This document shows, piece by piece, positions 1 to 8,202 of a stretch of DNA of 64,000 bases. Position numbers and translations under genes: made by a program. Each line of letters starts with the position of its first letter. Positions within the stretch are counted from its first letter, which is position 1. The DNA comes from Deltaproteobacteria bacterium. GTDB taxonomy: Bacteria; Desulfobacterota_D; UBA1144; Nemesobacterales; Nemesobacteraceae. The notes beneath the pieces are model-generated. The model saw nothing but the letters and a program-made list of their open reading frames with translations. It ran no database searches and was not told where the DNA came from. The stretch is from positions 1 to 64,000 of the forward strand of contig JAJCZR010000065.1 of assembly GCA_029262295.1 (NCBI GenBank), written 5' to 3'.

Positions 1-108
1 TTCTGTATTTTCTGGGTACCATGATCTAGGAATAACATGATCTAAAGTTAGATCATCAAAAAATTTTAAACAATAAACACATCTGCCATTACGAGATTTT
101 TTTGACAT
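1..108 (-). CDS. HNH endonuclease-like protein, truncated by window edge
   Basis: Only the first 36 codons are inside the window; the gene runs off the left edge. They start at an ATG (position 108) and encode a CxxC pair (CVYC) followed by LDHVIPRS. This is the zinc-knuckle plus D-H core of HNH nuclease domains. A basic N-terminus (MSKKSRNGR) precedes the first Cys. The second half of the fold and the second Cys pair are not visible, so activity cannot be judged. The family includes stand-alone nucleases of unknown role as well as restriction and homing enzymes. Confidence 0.6.
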   Translation of the reverse strand, partial: MSKKSRNGRCVYCLKFFDDLTLDHVIPRSWYPENTE

Positions 109-129
109 ATTTAGAAGTAAATATTTTTA

Positions 130-561
130 TCACTCCAAAAACCTTTCTTTTTCTTCCGGGGTTGGAAGGCGGCAGGCATCTCTTTTCCCGAACCACTTAT
201 AGCGGTTTTTTGCTATGAATTTATAGACAGGATTTCTGATTAATTTTGGAACATAAAGAAGAACTCCCAAAGCTCCCCAGGTTCCGCCAAGTTTTTCAAA
301 AATCTTAAGTGAAGCGGTTGATCTTTCATGAAGGCCGTTTTCATCTAGCAGAAACATAGTCCACTCTTCAGCATCTTCATCTAATTCTGGCAAATACTTT
401 TTGGCAGTCTCACCCTGAAGTGGTGCATAGTAAAACTTTTGATCTGTATCCTTTTTCAACACAAAATTAAGAAAATGATTACATAGCCCGCAAACCCCAT
501 CGAAAAAAATAATCGGTTTTTCTATTTCAGTTATGATTCCGTCTTTGTCTTTTATTTCCAT
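130..561 (-). CDS. DCC-family (DUF393) thiol-disulfide oxidoreductase-like protein
   Basis: The 143-aa protein carries the signature FFDGVCGLCN near residue 20-30, which gives the DCC family its name and holds a CxxC pair of thioredoxin type. The rest (YAPLQGETAKK, then a hydrophobic stretch around GVLLYVPKLIRNPVYKFIAKNRYKWFGKR, described here by its position near residues 95-125) also fits DUF393. Members are small predicted redox proteins whose substrate is not established. It lies 7 bases downstream of the DUF985 cupin gene on the same strand, so the two are probably co-transcribed. The length is normal for the family. Confidence 0.8.
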   Translation of the reverse strand: MEIKDKDGIITEIEKPIIFFDGVCGLCNHFLNFVLKKDTDQKFYYAPLQGETAKKYLPELDEDAEEWTMFLLDENGLHERSTASLKIFEKLGGTWGALGVLLYVPKLIRNPVYKFIAKNRYKWFGKRDACRLPTPEEKERFLE

Positions 562-568
562 AAATTTA

Positions 569-1042
569 TCAGGTTAAATCCTGAATTATCCCTTTGTGTT
601 GTGGCCACTTCTCAATTAGTTCTTCTCGATTTCCAAGCTCAAAATCCTCAAACTCAAAACCGGGAGCTACAGTTGTGCCCATAAATGCAAACTTATTCTC
701 GCTTTCAATCAGCATAGCTCCAATCCATGTTCCTTTAGGAACTACAAGCTGAGGTTTTTGGCTTGATAATATATTAGTTCCCATAAAAAGCACTCTCGAT
801 TCACCATCGGGATATAAAAGAAGCATCTGCACAGGATCTCCAAAATAATAATGAAATATCTCGTCCGATTTAAGCCTGTGCATTTTCGAGTTTTCTCCAC
901 TCTTTAGTAGATAGTAAATAGCTGTTGATAAACTTCTATCACCATCAACTTTTTCCTCACTTCTATAAGTCTCCTTATAATAACCTCCCTCATCAGGAAG
1001 CCTTTGAAGCCCCATTCTCTGTATTAAATGATCTGCGTCCAT
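569..1042 (-). CDS. Cupin-like DUF985 family protein
   Basis: The 157-aa protein matches the DUF985/cupin_5 family: an N-terminal GYYKETYRS motif, an AIYYLL strand, the HRLKSDEIFHYYFGDP segment that would line the cupin pocket, and a C-terminal VAPGFEFEDFELG segment. The beta-barrel fold is known for the family, but the biochemical role is not. It is the first gene of a two-gene minus-strand run with the DCC protein. The upstream gap to the divergent gene at 1196 is AT-rich and can hold promoters for both directions. Confidence 0.8.
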   Translation of the reverse strand: MDADHLIQRMGLQRLPDEGGYYKETYRSEEKVDGDRSLSTAIYYLLKSGENSKMHRLKSDEIFHYYFGDPVQMLLLYPDGESRVLFMGTNILSSQKPQLVVPKGTWIGAMLIESENKFAFMGTTVAPGFEFEDFELGNREELIEKWPQHKGIIQDLT

Positions 1043-1143
1043 AATTACTCTCCAAATTTTATTATATAAGTTTCAATTAAGTTACATTAGATTTTTAATA
1101 ATGTAACTTGGCTTTGAGTTTCAACTATTAATTGAAGCTGCAA

Positions 1144-1170
1144 TTTACAATATATTAATAATGTTATAAT
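1144..1170 (+). promoter_or_regulatory. Extended -10 promoter for the small-protein/nitrilase pair
   Basis: TTTACA (1144-1149) and an extended -10 TGTTATAAT (1162-1170) are separated by a short 15-base spacer. Transcription would begin near 1177, downstream of a possible upstream ATG at 1172 but upstream of the SD-preceded ATG at 1196. This supports the later start. Not experimentally known. Confidence 0.45.
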
Positions 1171-1195
1171 AATGAATAAAAAAATGGAGGAAAAA

Positions 1196-1609
1196 ATGTC
1201 AGAACAGGAAAACCCGAACCAGGGTCAAGCACCAAATGAAGATGAAAACTTCATGAACTCGATAAATATGGCTTTCAACATGGGAGTATCAGCAAATCAG
1301 ACCTATAAACACACAAAAAGTGTTGTGGAAGTTGGAGCTGAGATGGGAGAACAAATCTATCAAAACCTCACTCAGGCTTACGGCGCGGATGTTGATGAAA
1401 ACTTTTTAAGGGCCAATACAGAATATTTTCTTCAAATAGCACTCATGGGATTCGTAGTACCAACAATCTGCACATTCGAACCTGATTTTAAAGACAGGCT
1501 ATTAAATCTGATCTTTACCAAGACAAAACAGGATCAGGAAAAAAGAGCCGCTTCAGGAGATGAAGGCGGAAGTAGTGGAAGCGGTGGCGGAGGCAGAATA
1601 ATCACATAA
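1196..1609 (+). CDS. Unknown 137-aa protein with Gly-rich tail, coupled to nitrilase
   Basis: I do not recognise this family. The start at 1196 is chosen because GGAGG (1186-1190) sits 5 bases before it; an in-frame ATG at 1172 lacks an SD and precedes the likely transcription start. The N-terminus is polar (SEQENPNQGQ). A central part of about 90 residues looks helical and mildly amphipathic (NMGVSANQTYKHTKSVVEVG, then IALMGFVVPTICTF). The last 16 residues are a flexible Gly/Ser tail ending GGGGRIIT. The stop codon is one base from the nitrilase start, so the two genes are very likely translated together. A partner or scaffold role for the nitrilase is inference only. Confidence 0.75.
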   Translation: MSEQENPNQGQAPNEDENFMNSINMAFNMGVSANQTYKHTKSVVEVGAEMGEQIYQNLTQAYGADVDENFLRANTEYFLQIALMGFVVPTICTFEPDFKDRLLNLIFTKTKQDQEKRAASGDEGGSSGSGGGGRIIT

Positions 1610-1610
1610 T

Positions 1611-2738
1611 ATGGGAAAAGTGCTCGGTGGAAAAGACAGGGTAAAAGTGGCAGTAGCACAGGCAAGTCCGGTTTTTTTGGATAAAGATAAAACTATAGAA
1701 AAAGCCTGCAAACTCATTGAAGAAGCAGGAAATAATGGTGCTGAGCTCCTTGCATTCCCAGAAGCATTTATCCCCGGTTATCCGGCATATTATACAGTTG
1801 GCTATGAAACCAACCCGCACGAGTGGACTGATTATATGATTGCACTTCAGGAAAATGCACTTTCAATACCAAGTGAAGATACCGACATTCTTTGCCATGC
1901 AGCAAGAGAAGCTGATATTCACGTGGTGGTCGGATGCAGTGAACTTGACGACAGAAAGGGAAGCTCAAGTATTTTCAATTCGCTCCTTTTTATTTCACGT
2001 GAAGGAAAGATTCTAGGGAAACATAGAAAACTGATGCCCACTTACACTGAAAGATTATATTGGGCGCAGGGTGATGGAAGTGATCTTGAAGTTTATGAAA
2101 CAGATATAGGAAGAATCGGAGGGCTTATCTGCTGGGAAAACCATATGGTTCTTGTCAGGGCACAAATGGTATACAGCGGACAGGATTTTCATATTGCAGT
2201 ATGGCCTGGCAACTGGAAGAGAGGGAATGAGAAACTATTGGACTCAGACACAAGCCCGCTTGGAGCATCTTGCAATCTTCAATCACTAATAAGAGTGCAT
2301 GCTTTTGAATCAGGCTCTTTTGTTCTTAGTGCATGTGGATATCTTGATTCAGAAGATTTCCCGGAAAGGTGGCACTACATAAGAGATAATGATCATATTA
2401 ACTATGATTGGGCGAGAGGTGGAAGTGCAATTGTAAACCCTGCAGGAAGATACCTTTTTGAACCCATATTTGAAAAAGATGCAATTCTTTATGCCGACTG
2501 TTATGCAAACCAGATAAAAGCTGTAAAAGCTGTGTTTGATTCTTTAGGACATTATTCGAGGTTTGATGTTGCAAAATTAGTTTACAACAAGGAAAGACTT
2601 GACCCCGTGATTAAAAACAGGCCGAAAGTTGATATAAAAATCAAAACAGAAGATATAAATAGAATTTCTGATGAGCATGAGATATCAAAAGAAAGTCTTG
2701 AACTGATAGTAGAAGAGCTAAAACAACTTATAAACTGA
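1611..2738 (+). CDS. Nitrilase / carbon-nitrogen hydrolase
   Basis: This 375-aa protein belongs to the nitrilase branch of the C-N hydrolase superfamily. The Glu-Lys-Cys triad is visible in FPEAFIPGYP, HRKLMPTYTERLYW and GGLICWENHM; the CWEN form and the length point to true nitrilases or cyanide-degrading relatives rather than amidases. Such enzymes hydrolyse organic nitriles to acids plus ammonia and often form spiral oligomers. A further conserved segment (AVWPGNWK) follows the Cys motif. The substrate cannot be read from sequence. The neighbours expected in the Nit1C cluster (radical SAM, acetyltransferase, AIR-synthase-like) are absent; instead a small unknown gene precedes it by one base. 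Confidence 0.85.
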   Translation: MGKVLGGKDRVKVAVAQASPVFLDKDKTIEKACKLIEEAGNNGAELLAFPEAFIPGYPAYYTVGYETNPHEWTDYMIALQENALSIPSEDTDILCHAAREADIHVVVGCSELDDRKGSSSIFNSLLFISREGKILGKHRKLMPTYTERLYWAQGDGSDLEVYETDIGRIGGLICWENHMVLVRAQMVYSGQDFHIAVWPGNWKRGNEKLLDSDTSPLGASCNLQSLIRVHAFESGSFVLSACGYLDSEDFPERWHYIRDNDHINYDWARGGSAIVNPAGRYLFEPIFEKDAILYADCYANQIKAVKAVFDSLGHYSRFDVAKLVYNKERLDPVIKNRPKVDIKIKTEDINRISDEHEISKESLELIVEELKQLIN

Positions 2739-2752
2739 TGTCCATTACTTAA

Positions 2753-4042
2753 ATGAAAAACAAACTCATAAAGGGAAGCCCATCCGTATTTAAAGGTGAG
2801 ATTACTCCTCCGGGTGATAAATCTATCTCTCACAGGGCAATAATGATCGGCTCACTTGCAGAAGGCAAAACAAAAGTAAGCGGTTTTTTAAATGGTGGAG
2901 ATACTCTTTGCACAGTTGATGCTTTTAGAAAACTTGGAATTGATATCAAAGTTTCTAATACAAATGTAGTAATTGAAGGCAAAGGTCTTCATGGATTAGG
3001 AGAACCAAATGAGATAATAGATGCTGGTAACTCTGGAACCACTACAAGACTTATTACAGGACTTTTAGCCGCCCAAAATTTCAATTCCGAGATTACAGGC
3101 GACAAATATCTTCAAAAGCGTCCAATGGCTAGAATAGTCGAACCTCTAACCAAAATGGGAGCTGATATAACTGGAAGGGATAACAATAACCTCCTGCCAC
3201 TTAAAATTAGAGGCAGAAAACTCAAAGGAATAAAGTATGAAGTGCCTGTTGCAAGCGCACAGGTTAAATCATGCCTTATTCTTGCCGGTCTTTTTGCGGA
3301 TGGTGTAACAGAAATTATTGAGCCACAGAAAACCAGGGACCATACGGAAAGAATGCTTGCTCACTTTGGAGCTAATCTCGATATAAATGGAAACAATATA
3401 AAAGTACAAAATCCCGATCAGTTTCAATCGAGTGAACTTATTGTACCTTCGGATATATCATCGGCAGCTTTTTTTATAGTTGCCGCTCTTATAAACCCTG
3501 GGTCAGAGTTGCTAATAAGAAATGTAGGTCTTAATCCTGAACGCACTGGAGTTTTAGACATTCTTAAATTAATGGGAGCAAACATATTAATTGAAAATGA
3601 AAGGATTGATTGTGGCGAACCGGTTGGGGATATAGTTGCAAAATACTCTGACCTTAAAGGAATAGAAATAAAAGGAAAACTAATACCAAAAGCTATAGAT
3701 GAACTTCCCATAGTTTCGGTAGCCGCTTGTTTTGCAGAAGGAAAGACAGTTATAAGCGAAGCAAAAGAGTTAAGAGTTAAGGAAACTGATCGCATAAAAG
3801 CTATGGTTACAGAACTAAAAAAGCTTGGAGCTGATATTGAAGAGCTTCCTGACGGAATGATTGTTAACGGTTCAGAAAAATTAAAAGGTGCAAAATGTTC
3901 AAGCTGGGGCGATCACAGAATTGCAATGTCTATTGCAGTTGCTGCAACACGGGCAAAGGGAGAAACAGCCATAGAAGATTCAGGATGTGTTGCAATTTCA
4001 TTTCCTGAGTTTTTTGATTTGCTGGAGAGGCTTAGAACATAG
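2753..4042 (+). CDS. aroA: 3-phosphoshikimate 1-carboxyvinyltransferase (EPSP synthase)
   Basis: AroA transfers the enolpyruvyl group of PEP to shikimate 3-phosphate, the sixth step of the shikimate pathway. The 429-aa length is normal. Motifs in order: PPGDKSISHRA near residue 20, AGNSGTTTRL near 90, KRPMARI near 120, ASAQVKSCLILAGLFADG around 170, the LRVKETDRI segment around 345 and GDHRIAMS around 385. The GNSGTT and RPM pattern is of the Bacillus-like type rather than the enterobacterial GNAGTAMRPL type. It starts 14 bases after the nitrilase stop and is followed by cmk and rpsA, a common chromosomal neighbourhood. Confidence 0.95.
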   Translation: MKNKLIKGSPSVFKGEITPPGDKSISHRAIMIGSLAEGKTKVSGFLNGGDTLCTVDAFRKLGIDIKVSNTNVVIEGKGLHGLGEPNEIIDAGNSGTTTRLITGLLAAQNFNSEITGDKYLQKRPMARIVEPLTKMGADITGRDNNNLLPLKIRGRKLKGIKYEVPVASAQVKSCLILAGLFADGVTEIIEPQKTRDHTERMLAHFGANLDINGNNIKVQNPDQFQSSELIVPSDISSAAFFIVAALINPGSELLIRNVGLNPERTGVLDILKLMGANILIENERIDCGEPVGDIVAKYSDLKGIEIKGKLIPKAIDELPIVSVAACFAEGKTVISEAKELRVKETDRIKAMVTELKKLGADIEELPDGMIVNGSEKLKGAKCSSWGDHRIAMSIAVAATRAKGETAIEDSGCVAISFPEFFDLLERLRT

Positions 4043-4059
4043 TTAAATTCATTGTTGTC

Positions 4060-4085
4060 GTCATTCTGAACTTGTTTCAGCATCT
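4060..4085 (+). repeat. Dispersed palindromic repeat (GTCATTCTGAACTTG type)
   Basis: A 26-base copy of a short imperfect palindrome (arms TTCTGAA and TTTCAG around CTTG) lies in the 217-base gap between aroA and cmk. Close relatives occur at 23056, 23211, 23831 and 52192. The rest of the gap is AT-rich and shows no gene; it may hold the cmk promoter. Confidence 0.75.
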
Positions 4086-4259
4086 ATAAAAAATTACAGC
4101 TAAAAAACTCTAAATAGCTTTTCTGTGAATTAAAATTCTAATTCATTTTTAGCTAAATTTTTGCAAGGCCATTGAGAATAAAATATATATTGTAACACTC
4201 CTGCTTAAAGAACTTTAAACTCTTTTCTAATACCAGCAATCAAGTAACTTTTTCCAAAC

Positions 4260-4925
4260 ATGAGTGAAAAGAAAATTATTATCACAATTGATGGCCCTTC
4301 AGGAGTTGGAAAAGGAACTATTGCAAAAAAAGTTGCAGAAAAACTTGGATTTTCTTATCTTGACACTGGGGCAATGTATAGGGCAGTTGCACTCAAAATC
4401 TCAAACTTAAACATCAATTTTGATTCTGAGAAAGAACTTCAATCAATTTTAGATTCCACAGAAATTAGTTTTTCGGAAGATAAAATTTTTCTTGAGTCTG
4501 AAGATATTTCTAAAAAGATTAGAACTGAGGATATCTCAAAGCTTGCGTCAACACTTGCTACAAAAAAGATAGTTAGAGAGTTTCTCGTTAATTTACAAAG
4601 AAAAATTGGAGAAAGCGGAAATATAGTTGTTGAAGGAAGAGATATGGGAACATATGTGTTTCCCGGTGCTGATTTCAAATTTTATTTGGATGCCAATCTT
4701 CACGAAAGAGCCAAAAGACGCTACCTTCAACTCAAAGATAATGATAAAAGTATTGATCTAGAGACAGTTAAAAAAGACATTGAAAAAAGGGATACTCAGG
4801 ATTCAGAGAGAAAAGAATCTCCCTTGCATCCTGCTTTGAATGCTGTCATAATAGATACATCTGACATGGGTAAGTCAGAAGTCGTAAAAGAAATCCTTCT
4901 ACGTATCGGAGGCTCCTTTAAGTAG
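4260..4925 (+). CDS. cmk: Cytidylate kinase
   Basis: Cmk phosphorylates CMP and dCMP to the diphosphates. The 221-aa protein begins with a P-loop, DGPSGVGKGT at residues 10-20, followed by YLDTGAMYRA, the conserved substrate-binding segment of bacterial CMP kinases. Further family markers are VVEGRDMGTYVFPGADFK in the middle, FYLDAN and ERAKRR of the lid region, and a C-terminal VIIDTSDMG. The gene lies between aroA and rpsA, as in many bacteria. No strong SD is visible immediately before the ATG, but start and length agree with the family. Confidence 0.95.
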   Translation: MSEKKIIITIDGPSGVGKGTIAKKVAEKLGFSYLDTGAMYRAVALKISNLNINFDSEKELQSILDSTEISFSEDKIFLESEDISKKIRTEDISKLASTLATKKIVREFLVNLQRKIGESGNIVVEGRDMGTYVFPGADFKFYLDANLHERAKRRYLQLKDNDKSIDLETVKKDIEKRDTQDSERKESPLHPALNAVIIDTSDMGKSEVVKEILLRIGGSFK

Positions 4926-4944
4926 TGTTACGGAATATTATTTT

Positions 4945-4986
4945 AAGTATTAATACTTTTAACCTATTCTTTTAGAATCTGATTCT
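4945..4986 (+). promoter_or_regulatory. Inverted repeats in the rpsA leader
   Basis: The 119-base gap before rpsA holds a perfect palindrome (AAGTATTAATACTT, 4945-4958) and a second one (AGAATC-T-GATTCT, 4974-4986). S1 synthesis is autoregulated through leader structure in known bacteria, so these could matter. Both are short and AT-rich and may equally be chance. Confidence 0.25.
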
Positions 4987-5044
4987 TTAGATAGTCTCCT
5001 TGAATATTTACCTAAAATTTAAAATGGAAAAGGCATAAAACGTT

Positions 5045-6829
5045 ATGAGTGAAAATAGTGATTTTACAAGTTCAGTTAAAAGAGAAGAAACTGCGGATAA
5101 TACTGCACAAAACTCAACTGAAGAAAATTTACCACAGAAGGAAACTTCTGGTGAAAAAAGCTTCGAGGAGCTTTTGGACGAAAGTTTAAACGAGCAGGCA
5201 AGTGAAGTTGAAAAAAGCCAGCTTGTTACTGGGACAGTAATAAGGATAGAAGAAGAATATGTTTTTATTGATCTTGGATATAAATCTGAAGGAATAATCC
5301 CAGTTATTGAATTTCACAACAAAGAAGGAGAACCAGATGTTGAGATTGGTTCTGAAGTTGAAGTGCTTGTTGAAAAAACAGGTTCAGCTCTGCCAAAAGT
5401 TTCAAAACAAAAAGCCGATTTTTTCAAAGAAAAACAAATAATAAAAGATAAATTTGATAGTGGCGAGCTGATTGATGCAAGAATTCTAACAAGGGTAAAA
5501 GGCGGGCTCACCTGTGATATTGGAATCAAAACAAACTTTAAAGCCTTTCTGCCTGGCTCACAAATTGATGTAAGACCCGTATCAAATTTTGATGAGTATG
5601 TAGGACAAACTCTTAGGGTAAAAATAATTCAGCACGACGACAACGGAATAGTTGTTTCAAGAAGGGCGCATCTTGAAAAAGAAAGAGAAGCAATGAAAAA
5701 AGAAACTCTTTCTAAACTCGAACAAAATGATCTTATTTCAGGAGATGTTGTAAAAATAATAGATAGAGGAGCTTTTGTTGATATTGGAGGGCTTGAAGGT
5801 TTTATTCCATTGTCTGAAGTATCCTGGGGAAGAATAAGAAACCCCGGGGAAATTATTAAAGAAGGCGAAGAAGTGCAAGTACAGGTATTAAAAATTGAAA
5901 ATGGAAGAGTTACACTCGGCCACAAACAAACGCTTCCAGATCCTTGGGATAATATCGAACAGAAATATCAAGTCGGCTCAAATGTAAATGGAAAAGCTGT
6001 ATCAACTACAGATTTTGGAATATTTGTGGAACTTGAACCTGGAATTGAAGGGCTTGTGCATATAAGTGAGCTTTCCTGGACTAAAAATTTCAGGCACCCA
6101 AAAGAGATAGTAAGCACTGGAACTGAAATAGAAGTTAAAGTGCTTGATATTAATGCTAAAGACAAAAGAATATCTCTCAGTCTTAAACAGATAGAAAAAA
6201 GCCCATGGGAAACATTTAAAGAAAACAACAAGCCGGGCACTAAAATGGAAGGAACAATAAAAAATGTAAACGAGATTGGAATATTTGTTGAAGTTGCAGA
6301 AGATCTGGTCGGGCTTATAAGACCTGAGAATATTTCCTGGCAGGGCAATGTAAAACCAACCGATGTATACAACCCATCACAAGTTGGGGAAAAGATTGAA
6401 GTAGCTGTTCTCAATGTTGCACCAAAAAGTGAGAGGATTGCACTTGGCATTAAGCAGCTTGCATCAGATCCCTGGGCAGATACACTCAAAAAATATAAAT
6501 CAAATCAAACTGTTGTTACTGCTAAAATCTCAGAAATTCAGGATCGCGGCATTGTTGTTGATCTTGGAGATGAAATTAAAGGTTATTATCAGGCAAGGGA
6601 TTTATCCGATGATCCTGGAAATGATGCCCTTAAATCATACAAGGTTGGAGATGAGGTCACGGGTGTTGTTACCGGTTTTGATAAATCAAAACGCCAGGTA
6701 AACCTGAGCAAAAAAAGGCATGAACAAAAACAAGAAAAAACAAGTCTAAATGAGTTTGTTTCCTCTCAAGGAGAATCAGGGTTTAAACTTGGGAATCTTC
6801 TCAGTGAAAAACTAAAAACCCTGGATTAA
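5045..6829 (+). CDS. rpsA: 30S ribosomal protein S1, six S1 domains
   Basis: S1 binds mRNA upstream of the start codon and helps load it on the 30S subunit. The 594-aa protein has an acidic N-terminal extension of about 55 residues (Glu/Ser-rich), then six S1/OB repeats starting near residues 58, 140, 228, 314, 398 and 486. Typical repeat cores are GAFVDIGGLEGFIP in repeat 3, GIFVELEPGIEGLVHISELSW in repeat 4 (quoted region near residue 325) and GIFVEVAEDLVGLI in repeat 5. The full six-domain form is typical of Gram-negative-type bacteria. It follows cmk, a widely conserved pairing, and is followed 17 bases later by sppA. Confidence 0.96.
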   Translation: MSENSDFTSSVKREETADNTAQNSTEENLPQKETSGEKSFEELLDESLNEQASEVEKSQLVTGTVIRIEEEYVFIDLGYKSEGIIPVIEFHNKEGEPDVEIGSEVEVLVEKTGSALPKVSKQKADFFKEKQIIKDKFDSGELIDARILTRVKGGLTCDIGIKTNFKAFLPGSQIDVRPVSNFDEYVGQTLRVKIIQHDDNGIVVSRRAHLEKEREAMKKETLSKLEQNDLISGDVVKIIDRGAFVDIGGLEGFIPLSEVSWGRIRNPGEIIKEGEEVQVQVLKIENGRVTLGHKQTLPDPWDNIEQKYQVGSNVNGKAVSTTDFGIFVELEPGIEGLVHISELSWTKNFRHPKEIVSTGTEIEVKVLDINAKDKRISLSLKQIEKSPWETFKENNKPGTKMEGTIKNVNEIGIFVEVAEDLVGLIRPENISWQGNVKPTDVYNPSQVGEKIEVAVLNVAPKSERIALGIKQLASDPWADTLKKYKSNQTVVTAKISEIQDRGIVVDLGDEIKGYYQARDLSDDPGNDALKSYKVGDEVTGVVTGFDKSKRQVNLSKKRHEQKQEKTSLNEFVSSQGESGFKLGNLLSEKLKTLD

Positions 6830-6846
6830 TTATCGGAGCAATTTTA

Positions 6847-7731
6847 TTGAGACTCTTTTTTAAATCCATCCTTACCATTTTTATCTTATTAATAATTTTG
6901 ATAGTGGGAATCGCTATTGGTGCTTTCTTCTCAGGAAATAAAAACTTTTCAGGAAAAGACAAAATTGCCGTAATTAATGTAAATAGCGTAATAACCCAGT
7001 CAAAAGATTATCTCGATAGTATAAAAAAAATAAGGGATAACGATAAAATAAAAGGTGTACTTGTAAGGATAAACTCGCCTGGTGGTGCAGTTGGGCCTTC
7101 ACAGGAAATATTCAGTGAACTGGAAGCCCTTAGCAAAGAAATGCCCGTTGTGGCAAGTATGGGAAATGTGGCAGCTTCAGGTGGATACTATATTGCTTGT
7201 GCAGCAGACACTATTTATGCAAATCCAGGCACAATCACAGGAAGCATTGGGGTAATTGCACAATTTGCCAACTATAAAGACCTTTTGGAGTGGGCAAAAG
7301 TGGATGTGGAAGTTATTAAAAGTGGAAAACTGAAAGACATAGGGTCCCCTTTTAAAGAAATGTCTTCGGAAGACAAGGCCTACATACAATCTTTAATTGA
7401 AAATGTGCATTCTCAGTTTAAAGAAGTGGTTTCCAAAAAAAGAAAAATTAAAGATGAAAAACTTTCAACTCTTACGGATGGAAGAATATTCACAGGGCAG
7501 CAAGCAAAGGAGCTGAACCTTATTGATGAACTGGGCAACTACAACGTGGCATTAAATAAGGCAGCTGAGCTTGCAGGAATTGAAAAAGACCCAGAGGTAA
7601 TTGAATTTCCTAAAGCAAGGTCTCCCTTATATGATCTTCTTTTATCAAGAAGTAGTACTACGGCAAAGCTGCTCGGTAATCCCGTTAAAACAAACTTTGG
7701 GCTTTTTTATATAGCAAACATTGGCTACTAG
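6847..7731 (+). CDS. sppA: Signal peptide peptidase SppA, short single-domain form
   Basis: SppA is a membrane-bound Ser-Lys protease of the ClpP/crotonase fold that degrades cleaved signal peptides. The 294-aa protein has one N-terminal membrane segment (residues about 4-28), the RINSPGGAVGPSQEI segment, the nucleophile motif GNVAASGGYYIACAA near residue 110 and TGSIGVI soon after. The catalytic Lys is expected in the region around SGKLKD. The length matches the short bacterial form rather than the doubled E. coli form. The start is TTG at 6847 with GGAG (6835-6838) eight bases upstream. It is probably co-transcribed with rpsA. Confidence 0.9.
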   Translation: MRLFFKSILTIFILLIILIVGIAIGAFFSGNKNFSGKDKIAVINVNSVITQSKDYLDSIKKIRDNDKIKGVLVRINSPGGAVGPSQEIFSELEALSKEMPVVASMGNVAASGGYYIACAADTIYANPGTITGSIGVIAQFANYKDLLEWAKVDVEVIKSGKLKDIGSPFKEMSSEDKAYIQSLIENVHSQFKEVVSKKRKIKDEKLSTLTDGRIFTGQQAKELNLIDELGNYNVALNKAAELAGIEKDPEVIEFPKARSPLYDLLLSRSSTTAKLLGNPVKTNFGLFYIANIGY

Positions 7732-7820
7732 AATATAGCTCTTATTAACTTAATTATTGGATTCTATAAAATTAAATTGGTATTATAAATTATAGTTAAA
7801 AAATAAGTGAGAGGTGGAAA

Positions 7821-8186
7821 ATGAGGTTTTTGAGAATACTTTTTGTACTAATATTCATAATTTTTATTTGTGTTCTATATATTCAAAACCAGGAAATAGT
7901 AAATCACGTTTTTAAGTTTAAGCTGGATCTTTTATTTACAGAGTATGGCCCGATAGGGGTTTACAATGTCGGGATTATAGCAGTTTCATTTGTACTTGGT
8001 GTAATACTCTCAGCACTTTTTGGGGCTTTTAGTTCAGGTGGGAAAGGATCTGTGGTAAAGAGGCAGAACAAAACAATTAAAGATCTTGAGAATGAGATTA
8101 TCCATCTTGAGAATAAAGTAAGGGATATTGAAAATCAAAGCTCCACTTCTGAAAGCAGTACATTTTCAGTGCCTGGATCTTCATAA
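7821..8186 (+). CDS. LapA-domain (DUF1049) inner-membrane protein
   Basis: The 121-aa protein has two predicted membrane segments (residues about 3-23 and 47-70) separated by a short loop, then a Lys/Glu-rich stretch with a heptad pattern (residues about 85-110) and a Ser-rich tail. This is the architecture of the LapA/DUF1049 family, whose E. coli member acts with LapB in regulating lipopolysaccharide synthesis. No LapB-like TPR gene is adjacent, so a role in LPS control is only inferred from family. GAGAGGTGG just before the ATG is a good SD. It precedes lipA by 16 bases. Confidence 0.75.
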   Translation: MRFLRILFVLIFIIFICVLYIQNQEIVNHVFKFKLDLLFTEYGPIGVYNVGIIAVSFVLGVILSALFGAFSSGGKGSVVKRQNKTIKDLENEIIHLENKVRDIENQSSTSESSTFSVPGSS

Positions 8187-8202
8187 GAAGAAGTAAAGCA
8201 TA

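Noticed and set aside
1172-1195. Earlier ATG for the small protein before the nitrilase
   Set aside because: It lacks an SD and lies upstream of the predicted transcription start; GGAGG points to 1196.
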